A stretch of 64,000 nucleotides of DNA from Nymphaea colorata (lineage: Eukaryota > Streptophyta > Magnoliopsida > Nymphaeales > Nymphaeaceae), in contig NC_045142.1 in NCBI RefSeq assembly GCF_008831285.2, positions 17,053,354 to 17,117,353 on the forward strand, given 5' to 3'. Positions within the stretch are counted from its first letter, which is position 1. Each line of letters starts with the position of its first letter. This document shows, piece after piece, positions 22,040 to 34,854 of the stretch. The notes under the pieces are model-generated. The model made no database searches, was not told the DNA's origin, and saw only the letters and a program-made list of their open reading frames with translations. Position numbers and translations under genes: made by a program.

Positions 22040-23860
22040 TGTACATTAAATTCCGATTAGTTCTTTCAACTACCACTGTGCAAAGTTCTCAACAAAAACC
22101 TTGTATTTTCCACATTCAAGAGACTTTGCCAGAAAAATAAAACAGAAGCACCTCAATCAAGGGCTGTGTTTTATCCTCGTACACTTCGTGCATCCGCATT
22201 AATTATTAGAAGTTTTCGTGACGAATTTGTTATGGTGCTATATTTATTTAGCATTTTTTTCGTAAAAAAGAAGTATGGCCGATTTTGAAATTTACAGTAA
22301 TCTTTGTATATTAGAAAAACATGACACTAGATTGGCCACAAGTGATGTCAACATTTATGTCATTTTTTAGGAGTATTTCATTCTACCAGGTAGTTGAGAG
22401 AAGAGGCGTCCACCTTTCTTCTTCTTTTTTCTTAAGCATTTTGTTTTTATGTTTTTTTGCTTCTATAGTTTTTGTACAATTCAAGTTGCAAGTTTGTTTT
22501 CTTGCATTTTATTGTTTTTGCTCCATTCCAGTGCCAACAACAGCTTCAGCTTTCCAGAGGGGACTGGACATGAGACTTATTTCCCTTCCTAACCATAGGT
22601 TTGGGTGGCCCTATGAGTTTATTCTAGAAGTATGTATGGCTTTTCGTCTATGGTTACAAAAGGTTACCAGAATGTCCTCTAAACCCAGAGTATTATCCTT
22701 TACCAGTGTCACAGATATGGCACGACTTTTGAAAATCTTGCAATATATATGAGAAAATCAAATAAAACACAAGAAACAAATCATGAGATCTGGAAAATCT
22801 TACAAAAAATGAAAATATCGTTACTTTTTTTCGTATTTTTTCCCAAGATCTAATTTTTAAATTTTTTTAAAGCTTTCTATGATTGATTAACTTTTTGAAA
22901 ATTATCGAGATTTTTCTTAGAATTATTAACTTTGCCAAAAAATTAGTTGAAAAGAACATCACCGAGATTTTTGCAAAATCGATGTTTGTGATGTTGTCCT
23001 TCACCATACTTCTGTCGTCGCAAAAGCTAATCATGCTAACAAAGATTTTGTGTAACTGCCTTTCTCTTCTCCAAATAATCTATAGTGATATGTAAGAGTG
23101 CATTAATTAGCTTATATATGTTGAAGGGACTGTCTTCCTGAAGTACAGAAAAAGAGAAGAGATTAATGCTCGTATTTTGAGCTTTACTTATTGTTTTCGA
23201 TTTATTTAGTTCCAGATCCACACATCTCCTTTTATCTTATAAAAGACATCAGGCTTCATCTGTAAGCAGTCATCAGACTAATGGAATCCCAATTATTCTC
23301 TCCCTTATTTTTGTTTTGTTTGCTTTTCGAATGGAGACCCAATCCCATGCACCACTGACCACCAGCTCGCCGAAATGTGGCTAAAGACAAAAGGCACTCT
23401 GCTTCCTAAACTCCAAGTAAGTACTGCCCCTTCCACTCCTATATCTAACCCTTTCACCATCCTTAAATTCATTTTGGGGGAGTGGGTGGATCTAATGATG
23501 CCTCCTGGTTGTCAGTGGCGGAACCCCAAAAAAATTGGTTGGAGGGGTCTCATGTAAAGATGCCTACTTTAAAATAAATAAATTTTAAGAGACTGCACCA
23601 TGTGGTGCCTCCACTGCTAGTTGTCCTTGGTGAAGAAAGCCAGAAAAAATGTGTCTCTCAACAGGAGCTAATAAAGAGGGTGAGGTAGAGGCAAAGAGCG
23701 GACAATGTTTGCAGTGAGTTCTGCCAATGCCATTGGGAAGGCGGGGGGATGATTTCAGCCGTGGGCCAATGAAGCTGGAACAAGAGGGGTGCTGCTAGGC
23801 CGTCGACACAGCTAGACCTCTTCAACCTGATTATGAACAAACGGCTTTGTCAACTCTCCT
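22040..23860. other. intergenic DNA, no gene recognised
   Basis: The longest open frame (22321-22752, plus, 143 codons) has a Phe/Leu/Cys-rich run from a T-rich stretch and no recognisable domain. I do not call it. Around 23510 there is a cagtggcggaacccc phrase like the end of the CAGTGGTGGAG MITE family. Confidence 0.35.
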
Positions 23861-23869
23861 TTCAGTGTG

Positions 23870-24640
23870 GTTGTGGACTAGATGCCCAATAATTTTGTGC
23901 TCAGGCTGAACAACCTTGTTGAGTTGGGCTCTCATTTGCAAGAAGTGGAAATCTCCTCTAGGTAATGAGGTTGAATTTTAATAAGACAGAAAAAGATCAT
24001 ATTTTTCAATCTTGTTCTGATTTCAATAGGTTCATTATTGAATCGAATCGCAAAGAAATAGTGGATGCTTAAAGTGACTTTACTGGTCCGATATGTGTCA
24101 AGGAGATCAAAGAATCCTCTGCAAGTTGAATGGGAGGTTCATTAATTCAATGTGGGAAGAGAATATGTCGGTCCTGTGTTCGCTGTTTGTCATCTCTAGA
24201 CCCACATCTGACCACAAAGCGCTCCTCAAAAGTGCAGCTCTGTTGGAGTCTAAGTTGGCAAGTTGGAAGTCTCACTTGATATCCCAGGCAGTGCAGCTAT
24301 GCTTAATATATATTTGGGAGCAATCATGAACTACTGGATGCAGGTTTTTTGGTTCTCCAGGAGCATCATGGAAAAAATTAAAAGGACCATGGCAGGTTTT
24401 ATGTGGGCAGACTCTGAGATGAAAAAAATTGCCATCAAATAGCTTGGAGGTAGCTTTGTAAGCCCCTTGAGAAGTGTGGAGTGGGGATCAAAATCTAAAA
24501 GACAGGATCAAATGTCTAAGGGACTTAAATGCTACCAAGTTGGCCAGCAGGCTGCTTACCTCCTTCAATAATGATTTGATGATCTCTACATGGGCCAGGG
24601 GGAAACAGCTGAAAAGAGGCAAGAGCCTTTAGACTTTGAA
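23870..24640 (+). mobile_element. L1-type LINE fragment with internal deletion
   Basis: In shifting plus-strand frames the text gives FNRFIIESN, then CQGDQRILCKLNGRFIN and a TSDHKALL. These match the C-terminal part of an L1 endonuclease, including its SDH motif. Without the usual several hundred residues of RT, it continues into LASWKSHLISQA, NYWMQVFW, MEKIKRTMAGFMW and CGVGIKNLKDRI. These match the thumb region and beyond of plant L1 reverse transcriptase. A deletion has therefore joined EN to the RT C-terminus. Stops interrupt the frames; dead element. Confidence 0.75.
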
Positions 24641-24659
24641 GACGCCTTGGAAGGGGTCG

Positions 24660-26190
24660 GTGGTTGGAGGAAAAAGAATCTATACTATATCTAAATTTAA
24701 AATCTGAATTCATAAACCAAATATGTTTGTTAGATTAATGGCCGAGTCTGATTTTTAAATCAAAACTAACCATATTATAGACATTGATCAGTATATGATG
24801 ATTATTTAAAACTATATCCAATCATAATCCAAATACAAAAAAATACTTCAATCTGAATCCAAATCCAATAGGATGTCCTTTCATGTATCCAAATCTGATC
24901 CAAGTTCTTAATCGGATGTCAAAATTTGTTCCATATCCTTTTTTTTTTGTGGTTCCGTTGGATATTGGATATAACCAGACATTCAACAACTGTGGATCAA
25001 GTTCTTCTATACGTATAAGCTCAGCATGTAGAAATGTATATACCATAACTTGTCAACTTTTATAAGTGTAAAAATTATATGGTCGAGCAAAGATATGACA
25101 CTGCCACCATTTTACGACCCAGCCTGGCACCAAGACACTATAGCTTCACACCATATGATAGTTGACTCCTCTTGATTAAGTTCAATATCTTGGCCTCCAT
25201 AGGGTTACGGTTGGAAATGGCACAACCATGATTATTGGTTCTCAAACAAGTTTTACTTTACTCAATGTTCTTCATGTCTATAATATATGTAAGAACTTAT
25301 TATTTGTTTTCAAATTCATTATGGGCAAAGACTGTTATTTTGAATTTCACCCATGCAAGTTAGTTGCACCAAGGCTTGGAATTGTTGCATCAAAGAGAGT
25401 TCCCTAGGAGTCATTTGGCAAACAGAACTCTCTATGAGTATTCAATGAATCTGCACCCCAGATTGAGGCAAATTCATGTTTACCTAGTTCTAGTGCTCCA
25501 TAAATCTGCCCCAATCTTTGGCATAGATTCATGAAACATTCAAAGAACATTCCAACCAACAAATGTTCGCTAATAAATTTTACTGGTGGGTGAACAACAG
25601 GGAAGGAATGCCCCAAGAGATAGCCTTGCTAATCTAAATAAAGGATGGCTGAACAATGCAATTGTCAGCTCAAACATCTAAGAAAAGATGTTCTAGATAG
25701 TGTAGACAAAAACTAGAATGGATTTTCTTCATTTTTTTTTGTTATTCTTGTTACATTAGCAAATATGATAAACTCATAAATGTGAATTGAGATCAAAATG
25801 TAAAGATACAAATGTACATAAAGGAAATCCCTCAACGGTAATGGTGAGAAAAAAAAATCAATTCACATTCGAGTGAGAGTGGATGTAGGCTTATTTGCAA
25901 ATGAAACCACTATAAATCTCTTATTGATTGTAGTGTCTACCTTCAGGTTACTTTTAGTTGAATTATTGGCAATTTGAAACCGAAGCGGATTGATGACCTA
26001 GCACTTTGACTTAGGACTGCACATGAACTGAGTCAAATTAAAACTTGGTCAGCTAGACTCATAGTTCACTCAGCTCGAGATTGAGTCAAGCTGCACAAGG
26101 TCAGCTTGAACTCGACTTGATGGACTGAGTCCTGGCTTGAGCATTACCTGTTTAAGCTCATTTACCAACTTTCGTTTAACTTTATCTCTT
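24660..26190 (+). repeat. 1.5-kb direct repeat, left copy (with copia fragment)
   Basis: Homologous to 28400-29830 in the same orientation. Order of contents: a GGATGTC-type MITE relic (24680-24960); a copia protease/pre-integrase relic (25120-25380) with VGNG, MIIGS and LNVLHV then FEFHPCKL; a phrase around ggaatgccccaagagatag; and a block of 'cagctcgactca' words ending near 26190. The copia piece is out of frame and dead. Confidence 0.65.
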
Positions 26191-26229
26191 ACAGAACCTA
26201 TTCTGTAATATGATCGCTATTTAATTCCA

Positions 26230-28060
26230 TATTGCGCTACTCATTGATATTGGTAACCAAGAAGTTGACAATGACAAGAAGCAGGACGATACTTCTGACA
26301 ATCAAAATTATCGTGACAGCATTGTATTCAATGAGAAAAATCATACCAAATCCTATCCAAATCACGTGAGCTGTTCAGAGAAATCAAAGGAGTAGTTACA
26401 ACAAGATATGGTGCCTGATTTGAAATTGAAAATATTTTCTAATTGTAAAATTTTCCATGATGTACCTACTTGACATTTTGGCTCAATGGCTTTACACACA
26501 CGGTGAATGTTGTGTGTGAATATCGTGGACGTAGGATTCATTCAGAACGATATTAAAAAATATTTTCTCTTTTGTCATTGTTCTTCTTCATGGTATCAGA
26601 GGTTCAAGTATCCTTAGGGATTTTGTCATAATGGTCTGATTTTATCTCACTATGTCGTTCACTCAAACTTCTTCTTCACTGCGAACAGCTAAGTATCCTC
26701 ACCCTTCCACCAATAATGTTGCTAATTTTGTCACCATCAAGCTCACACGCAAGAATTTTCTTCTTTGCGAACCCAAATGCTTGGGTTATTGAATGCAAAA
26801 ATCTTATGGATTATAGATCGACATTATTGAATCAAAAACGAAAATGGTGTGATCAGGAGTCATCCAAATCATGATTAAAATGCATGGAAAAAATCTGATT
26901 GCCTGTTGAGAGTGTGGCTCACAGACTCATTACCTGAAGAGGTTCTCGGTCTTGTCGTTGGACTTCAGTCTCATCTGTAGAAGCTTGGAATACTCTCTCA
27001 AAGTCATTTGCTAGAGTCCAAAGAATGACAGTTCCTTGTTGGGGAGAGTTCCTTGTTGCCCATTAGTGAATTTGGCACAAGATTTAAACATATTTTGTGA
27101 CGAGTTGACTGCAACAAGCAGACCTGTTAGTGATGAGGACAAAGTTTTCTAGCTTCGATGGTCTTGGACATGGCTATCAGGCTTGCATGACAGCCATGAT
27201 AAAGCCTCATTGCAACCTATTTGGTAGTGCGTCACTTCTTGAATGCCATCGAACGATGAAATGGCTTCACGCTAGTCGTGGAAAACTCAATCAAAATGTG
27301 GCATTGTAATTTGTAAGTCAGCAGATTTCTCATTCAAACCGAGGGTGCAGATACCACCACAATAAACGCGATAATTGAGGCCAATTTAATTCTCATGGCC
27401 ATGCCTTCATGCCTGCGACCTAGACTAGAGATAATCAGTCTTAAAACCGAGGGTCATCAAATTCTTCCAATCAAAATCGTCCAGCATGTTAGATTTGTGG
27501 ACTAAAAAACCATATATCATGAAGTGCTATCATCGTTTTGACCAAGCCTACTAGTCGAAGGATCTCCTTCAAGCGTTCTCAACTATGGAAGTGACCGCAG
27601 ATCCCACAGATGACGAGTGGTACCCGAATATCAGCACCTCAACTAATGTCACCAATAATCCAAGTAAATTCGCAACCTATTTCAAATATAATACATCTAA
27701 TCAGGTTATGGTAGGCAATGGAGATAAATTGGGGAGCAACCAAATATTGGTGAAAGATCTAATCCATTGGGTGACGTTTTGGTGGCTCCTTAGATAAAGA
27801 AAATTTTATTTTCTGTCAGCCAACTGTCACTTCTAATAATTTTGCTATGAAGGAAAAGCGACTCGGCATGTGATTGCAACTGGGTCTTGGAAGGGCGACA
27901 TTTACGCACTAAAAGCAAACTCCAAGTATACTCAACCCATTTCAAGGCAACAACGCCTGAAGTATGGCACACCAGACTTAGTTTATCTTTCAAATGGGCA
28001 AAGCTTCACGCTTGCCTCTTCTCCCTCTTGTTGATGAAAATTACAGTTTATTTGAAAAGG
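26230..28060 (+). mobile_element. decayed Ty1-copia element (LTR end, PBS, gag, protease)
   Basis: A primer-binding site complementary to initiator tRNA-Met (tggtatcagag, 26591-26601) follows a probable LTR ending in CA at 26590. The ATG at 26652 opens gag: NVANFVTIKLTRKNFLL matches the conserved copia gag start, but a stop follows soon. A zinc knuckle CQICGLKNH is at about 27488-27515. The protease has EWYPNISTS where DEWYPDTGAS-type sequence is expected, so its catalytic Asp is gone. Pre-integrase WHTRL is recognisable at about 27963-27978. RT is absent. Left LTR border uncertain. Confidence 0.7.
26591..26603 (+). promoter_or_regulatory. copia primer-binding site (tRNA-iMet)
   Basis: tggtatcagaggt directly after the LTR end at 26590 is nearly the standard TGGTATCAGAGC complement of the 3' end of initiator tRNA-Met used by plant copia elements. 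Confidence 0.75.
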
Positions 28061-28399
28061 TGAAATTATCACGTACAACTTGGACAACTTGGCTCTTGCT
28101 TTTGTATCTCATGATAATAATGGACGATGGAGCAATAGTCGGGCAAGTGGAAGAGGACAATTATCAATGTATACTTTACCGTATCTATTTTTTGAATATC
28201 TATATAATCGGATTCAGACTCATACGGAGCACAAAGGCCAGGACATCACCATTGGATGCACTGGCTCCGGCAGTTGATGCATGAGGCCGCTGTGAATCTG
28301 GCACAGGTGGCGCCAACATCAAAGTGAAGTGCAGCCCAACTATTTGAAGGCCTAGTTCTAGAGCCTGACTGGTTAAACTCTTCGAATTCGGATGAAGAA

Positions 28400-29830
28400 A
28401 AATCTACACCTTATCCATACCAGAAAACTGAATTTGTAAACCTAAACCAATCTGTAGATTAACATTTCAATCCAAATCTGATTTTTAAACCAAATCCAAA
28501 CCACATTATAAACATTGAGTATACAATATTTATTTAAAACTATATCCAATCTGAATATGAATCCCAAGCCTGATAATATTTATAATGTGAGTTTGAATCG
28601 GATCGCATTTCATTTTTTATACCTGAATCTGAATTGAATTCTTATTCACATGTCAGAATTTGTCACGTATCCTATTTTTTTGATTGGTTTGGTCAGATAT
28701 GAGAGCTGAAACGAATTTATTGTTATCCATATATGCAATCGGACTTACAACAACTGTTGATCACGTTCTCCTACACCACGAAGCACGTATTCTTCAAATG
28801 TATATACCATAACTTGTTGATTGTATCGGTGTAAAGAGTTATATGGTCAAGTAATGCTATGACACCGCCAAAGAATTTACCAATTGGTCTATGGATGCTT
28901 CTGACACCCCAGCTTGGTATCCAGACACTAGAGCTTTACTTTTATTTGATGGTCGACTCCGCTTCATCAAGTAGAATATCATGGCTTCCATAGGGTTACA
29001 GTTTGAAATGAAACAACCGTGAACAAGTTTTACGTTGCTGAATGTTCTCATGTCCTGTAGGATGCGTAAGAACTTGTCATTTATTTCCAGATTCATTATG
29101 GGCAATGACTGTTATTACGAATTTCACCCCTACAAGTTGATTAATTTATTGTGAAGCAAAGCCAGACCGAGAAAACCTTGCACCAAGGAGAGTTTTAATG
29201 GACTTTATTGGCGGTCGGGTGAACAACAGGGAAGGAAATGCCCCAAGAGATAGCTTTAATAATCTAAATAAAAGATGGCTGAACCATGCATCTGCCTGCT
29301 CTATCATCCAGGAAAAAAGGTTTTAGATAGCTTAAACTAGGATGGGTTTCCTTCATTTGTTTTGTTACTCCTGCTACATTAGTAAATGTCATAACTCGTA
29401 AATGTGGATCAAGATCAAAATGTAAATATACCAAATTATAAAACTAAATCCCTCAATGACCACGGTGTGACAAACAAAGATCAAAATTCTGCCACTAGAG
29501 TGAGAGTGGAAGTGAACCACTATAAATCTCTTTTTGATTGTTATCTCTAGCTTTCGAATTATTTTAGTTGAATTCTTGACAGTTTAAAATTCAACAAGAT
29601 TGATGACCTACCACTTTCGCTTAGGGATGTATACAAGCAGAGTTAAGCTCAAACTTGGTCAGCTCGACTCATATCTTATACGACTCATGCTCGGCTGGAG
29701 CTCGAGTCGAGCTGTACGATGTCAGCTCAAACTCGATTCGGTAGACCGAGTCCTGGCCCAAACTCGGCTCATTTAAGCTCATTTACCAACTCATTTGACT
29801 TGGTCTCTTTACTTGGTTTTCTGTTTGGAA
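28400..29830 (+). repeat. 1.5-kb direct repeat, right copy (with copia fragment)
   Basis: Paralogue of 24660-26190 with the same content and order. The copia protease/pre-integrase relic is at about 28880-29180 (FEFHP kept near 29115-29130). It lacks a ~130-base stretch present in the left copy around 25390-25540. Together the two copies bracket the copia element at 26230-28060. Confidence 0.6.
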
Positions 29831-29959
29831 ACCTACATTAAATGAGCTTCCTCGAGTTTAAGTAGTTTGTTTGACAATAACATGATTAGTTTGTACTTTC
29901 TTTGAATTTCCTGATCCACTACTCGTTTCTCAGATATTTGTAAAAATAGCTACACAGTT

Positions 29960-30819
29960 TCGTAGCAGATTTTATACGCAACTCCATCGCATCAATCTTA
30001 TATATAATGACTGTAGAAAATAGTACATGTATGCACCACTAAGGTATACATGTGCATTACGTGTAATAAAACCAGTGGCAGAACCAGGTTTTTTTTCAGA
30101 CAAAGAGGTACTCGAGTCACTCACCCAAGTATGGTGTGAACACCCCATGTGGAGCAGATTAAGTGTGCAAGCAACAACTAGAATGGAAAGTATTTTGAAA
30201 ATTTTTATAAAATAATAGGTATTTTGGACTTTTAGCTTTTTCACAATCTTTTTTTTGCCCTTTCAAAAAGTTAATTTTAATTTTTCTTTTGAGGTATTTT
30301 GGTCATTGCACAATCTGTGCACAACACAGGGGTGTGTGCACATAACCTGCTTGGCATGTGTTGTGGAGTGCAGAAAGCAATCAATTTGTGCTTTTTACAG
30401 TGTTGAGGAAGAGCTTGGTAGGGTCCAATCATAGCGGTCAGGTCTTTCTGGATCCCCACGAATGCTTCCTTCATTAGCAAAAAGCAAATCACATTTCCTT
30501 TAGAAAGTTTTGATACCAGATTAACAGTAATCAAGTCATAATTTTCTTTCTTGTTTTATTAGACAGTTGAACACAAATAGGACATATTCTAATATCCAAT
30601 TTCATAGACAATAACTTGTACCATAATTAATCAACCACGTCTTGGAACTTAATTTTTTAATTGGACCTCCTTTTCTATGGCCAAACTTAGAACCCGACTT
30701 GGGTCTGGTTCTGATCTTGTTCTTGTAAACAGACCGACCTCCATGAAAGCTAAAACAATAATCAAATAAAGGAGAAGGCAAATGAAAGAGTTATCCCATG
30801 CACAAAGTCAGCCAAGGCT
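29960..30819. repeat. duplicated 3' flank of the UGT gene
   Basis: Matches 19025-19718, e.g. around caccccatgtgg, accagattaacagtaatcaa and acttgggtctggtt. It differs by an M2 MITE (about 30170-30350) that the functional UGT's flank lacks at this point, and by absence of the long AT run. Confidence 0.65.
30170..30350. mobile_element. MITE-like family M2 inserted in the UGT-pseudogene flank
   Basis: Shares attttggtcattgcac and aaaatttttataaaa text with other M2 copies. The paralogous flank near 19255 joins the two sides without it. Confidence 0.45.
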
Positions 30820-31672
30820 TCATAGTTCACCTTTTTTGACACAGAGAAAATCATGGAATCTCGCAAAATAATCAACATGCACTTGTTCGCCCTGCTTCTT
30901 CAACTCAAGGACCCTCTCTTTCATACCATGATCGCTTAACAAAGCATCCAGCATGCTCTTGTTCTTTTCTTTTGTAACAAGCTCATCACAGCCTTGTGTC
31001 AAGCTCAATCCCAGCTTCCACACCTGAACTGTGTGAGTCTGGTTCTGAACTTGGTCGAAAATGTAAGGCCAGTAGAACATAGTCACTCCATTGCTCAGCC
31101 CTTCCATGGTTGAGTTCCAATCACAATGGGTCAAAAGCAGACTACAGACGGACGTGCTAGCACCTCCTGCTGCGGCGCCCATCCCATGATGAGTCTGCAC
31201 CTCGATATCCGGTCCATGAATCCTTCAGGGTACAGTGGGTTGGTTTTTTCCATGACACCCGGCCGGCAGACCCAGAGGAAGTGCCGGCCGGTGAGCTCGA
31301 GACCGAGTTCTAGCTCGTTAATTTGGTGTCGGTTGAGCATCTTGATGCTGCCCTGTGAGATATAGATGACTGAGCCAGCGAGCCACTAATCAAGCCAGTC
31401 AAGGCAGCTCCAGTCTTCCCACCAGAATGAGGACGGCTAGTGCTTGGAATGGTTGGCTGAGATCAGAGGGCCGATGGGAACAGCACCACTGATGATTTCC
31501 AAGAATGACCATTCGAGCTTGGAGAGTGAGTTGCAGACTATGTGATCGACGTCTTTTATTGTTTCCACGCACTTGTGGAAGTATCAGAAAAGTACCGAGT
31601 TCATGCCGGTTGGGTCCAGCCTAGGGCTGGGCTTGCCTCTGAGAGTTTGATCGGTGCATCACTTTTCCAAAA
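30820..31672 (-). pseudogene. UGT83A1-like pseudogene, exon 2 only
   Basis: Paralogue of UGT exon 2 (20608-19719). Disabling changes: a CAG-to-TAG stop in the WLDQW stretch (31388-31386); loss of one base in the PSPG box just after VVCF (about 31131), which shifts frame; a deletion of about 28 bases near 31610; and HCDWNS in place of HCGWNS. After the shift the second frame continues to the same GEL end. The acceptor AG is still present, but exon 1 is missing: a copia LTR begins about 20 bases into the former intron (31693/31694). It cannot make an active transferase. Confidence 0.9.
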
Positions 31673-31693
31673 CCCTACCACCACTGACATGAT

Positions 31694-31969
31694 TGATAAG
31701 TTTTGAGAGAGAGTAGAAAGAAGAGAATGCACATAGATTTAAGTGGTTCGGATTTGTGAATCCTACATACACCATAAAAACATCACTCAGCTTTGTGCTA
31801 TGCTTTTTCATATTCTCTTTACAAATTACAATGAATATATGTAGTTGTTGAAGAAAGACCAACATAAACTGCCACAAGAGATGTATATGGTAACAAGAGC
31901 TAACACCAACAAGGTAAGATATTATTGACAAATTCATTTGCATGATGTTGTAATGTCGACTTCTCATCA
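31694..31969 (-). mobile_element. 3' LTR of a copia element
   Basis: Minus-strand LTR starting TGATGAGAAG (31969) and ending ACTTATCA (31694), so it has TG...CA and short inverted ends. It lies immediately after a polypurine tract (TTGAGGGGGAG, 31980-31970) that follows the polyprotein stop. The 276-base length fits plant copia. No second LTR was found within the window. Confidence 0.75.
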
Positions 31970-31970
31970 C

Positions 31971-33720
31971 TCCCCCTCAAGTGGGGCATACAAGTCATGG
32001 CAGCCCCACTTGTTAATGGCATCATTTAACTCTTTTCTTGATATTTCTTTGGTTAATCCATCTGCAAGTTGTTTTGAACTTGGTGTGAATGGAGTATTGA
32101 TTTCACCATTCTGAACATTTTCTCTTATGAAGTGACAGTCGATTCCTATATGTTTCTATATGTTTTGTTCTTTCATGGAACACGGCATTTGCTGTGATAT
32201 GTATGGAAGCTTGATTATCACAATGAATCGGTGTGTGAGAATTGAATTATAAGCCCATTTCAAATAAAAAGGTACAAATCCAAGTAATTTCACTAGCTGT
32301 AGTGGCCAACACCATGTATTATGCTGCTACACTGACCTAGAAGTGACTCGTTGTTTCCTACATCACCAAGATACTAGGTTATCGCCTATATAAATACAAT
32401 ATCCAGTAGTGGATTTTTGTTCCATGCTTCCTCCCCAATCCGCATCACAATATGCTCAAATATTGACATGGCCATTTTGTTTACACAATAATCCTTGGCC
32501 ATGTGACTTTTTCAAATATTTGAGAATCCGTTCAACTGTGTCCCAATGTTCTTGAGTCGGATCATGCATATGTTGACTAACAAGATTTACTACGTAGGTG
32601 ATGTTGTGTCTTGTAACTGTGAGATATATAATCTTTCCTACCAGTTGTTGATATCTTAAAATTTATGGGGTCTCCTATGTCTCAATGGTAGATTCTTTGT
32701 GGTTGATGACTGTCAATGTATCTACAGGGTGACATCCAAGTTTTTAGTTTCTTTGAGTGGTTCAGTGACATATTTTCTTTGTGACATAAATAATCATTTC
32801 CTTGACTGGCCAATCTCTATCCTCAAAAAACATTTTAATTTTCCCAAATCCTTTATGTCGAAGGCTTTCTGAAGTATTTTTTTTGCATCCTTGATCCTGA
32901 GATTGTTGCTTCCTGTGATAATTATGTCAACTATATAGATAAACACCAAAGTAAAATCATTGTCTTTCTTACTGATAAAAACGAATTGTCGACTTTACTC
33001 CTGTAGAATCCATATTGTTCAGGAGCTTTGCTTAACTTGAAGTGCCACACTTGAGGAGATTGTTTTAGTTCGTATATCATTTTTTGTAGCTTGCACATTG
33101 ATGTAGAACTTTCTTGAGACCATCGAAGAGGTTGCTTCATATATACTTCTTCATGTAAGTCTCCCTGCAAAAAGGCATTTTTTACATCTAATTGAAATAG
33201 TGACCAATCATAACTACAAGTGACTGAGAGCAATATTCGAACAATATTCATCTTGCTTACTGGGCCAAATGTTTTCTCATAATCCAATCATTGTGTTTGA
33301 GTGTATCCTTTTGCGACCAGCCTGGCTTTGTATCTTTCCACTATTCTATCATTGTTGCATTTTATTTTAGAAACCCATCTGCAACCAACCACGTGTTTTT
33401 CTTAGGCAATTGAGTAATTTTCCATGTTTGATTTTTGTTTAGGGCATCAATTTCTTCCTGTATAGCTTTAATCCAAACATGATAATATCTTTGGCCTCCT
33501 TATATGATCTTGGTTCTACTCTCTTTCTATGGTGGCCAAAAAGGTAGAGTGTTTTTTAGAAAAAATTTTAAACGGCACGCAATTTTCGATAGGATACATA
33601 ACCAACTTACATGTAACATAATCTTTCAAGTGCCTAGGTGGTGAATAGTTTTTGTGATCTTCTAGGCTCGGTGACTTTAGTTGTGTCACTTTCAACTTCA
33701 TGAACTCTCATGTTTCCAAT
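31971..33720 (-). mobile_element. copia polyprotein remnant: RT and RNase H
   Basis: On the minus strand the RT appears at 33287-32931. TFGPVSKMNIVRILLS is followed by QLDVKNAFLQGDLHEEVYM, which holds the first RT-core Asp, then MIYELKQSP. The following FADD region is lost in shifts. RNase H continues at about 32450-32280 (CDADWGGS, STTGYCIYIGDN) and 32150-31975 (DCHFIREN, QLADGLTKEIS). The polyprotein ends in PLEGE and a stop just before the polypurine tract. Frameshifts and stops show it is inactive. The integrase-RT linker may extend to about 33720. Confidence 0.85.
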
Positions 33721-33729
33721 CAAGGTCTC

Positions 33730-34850
33730 CACTTGAGCTTCTTCTGGTGCATTATGATATTCATCGTTGGTAGAAATGACAACTAAATCATCATATATGC
33801 TACTGTTTGGCAAAGTAGTCTCCCCCTATTAGACTTTCTTGATGATGCTGATTTTCAAAAAACGGCACTGACTCATAAATTTAAAACACATGATCCTCAT
33901 TGAAATATTACACAATACGATTTAACAACCATATTTGGATCAAAGCTAACCCATCTTTCTTTTGAGAAAAACAAATTATCATGCACTATCACTTCAGTGC
34001 TATAAAGCTTCAAATAAATGCATTCTTGCCAATATGAATTTTAGTTCAAGAGTGTTATATTACATCTTTTGAGCATGCATTAAAAACAAATTCATTTTCC
34101 TAAGAAAGAGAAACAAATGAAGCTTTATTCAATAGTTCTCTAGAATAATCTTTGAATCTAGAATAACAACAAAAATTATAACTCATTAGATCCAAAGGCA
34201 AACATGATAACATATATTGGAACCAAAGCAAATAGGACATGAATTTTTCCCACATATCCAAACAAGTCTGTTTAGATATGAAGAGAAACTTTATGTATGT
34301 GGATTTCATCAGTTCAAATATAGAAATTGGGATCATATCAAGATAGATCCAAACACAACAATAAGAAAAGAAAACAAATATCTCGTCTCAAAAGACAATC
34401 TAGCTTTCTTAAGTCAACACCAAAGATTTTTCCTTTTCTTACTTTTAATATGATGCAAATCTAAATTCATAACCTTAGTCACCTCTAATAAGAGCACATA
34501 AAATTTTGCAATGGGGAGCCTCCAACAATATATATTTAGATGGGTCATAGTGAAAATGAATCCATTCTATAGACCATTCTTTTCTAACAAGTGTTTATAA
34601 CAATCGGAATCAGAACCGAAACCCAAAGTGAAACGACCTGCAAGCTATCAGTAAGATAAATCAATATACTATAATTAAAAAAAAACAAGTGAAAAATAGA
34701 AAAGAAAAAATCTTAAAATTATTTAATGGTAATTAAATAACAACACGTGACACCAAGCAACGGCCACTGAGTAAAACTGTTTTGCCATACAATTCAAATT
34801 AACTTAAATTAATGCAGGCCAATTTTTATAGACGCTATTCACAAATGCAT
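33730..34850. other. AT-rich DNA, no gene recognised
   Basis: It may hold further decayed retrotransposon sequence upstream of the copia RT, but no integrase, gag or LTR could be recognised. Opposed open frames near 34100-34453 show no known domain. Confidence 0.35.
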
Positions 34851-34854
34851 GACA

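Noticed and set aside
22321-22752. 143-codon plus-strand open frame
   Set aside because: Translation is dominated by Phe/Leu/Cys from a T-rich run, with no domain and no neighbouring promoter or splice evidence.
24660-29830. The 1.5-kb direct repeats as LTRs of a large element
   Set aside because: They contain copia protease text and MITE relics and lack LTR ends; the central element has its own PBS and LTR end.
34100-34453. Opposed 78-codon open frames
   Set aside because: No similarity to known families; overlapping on both strands with equal quality, so probably chance.
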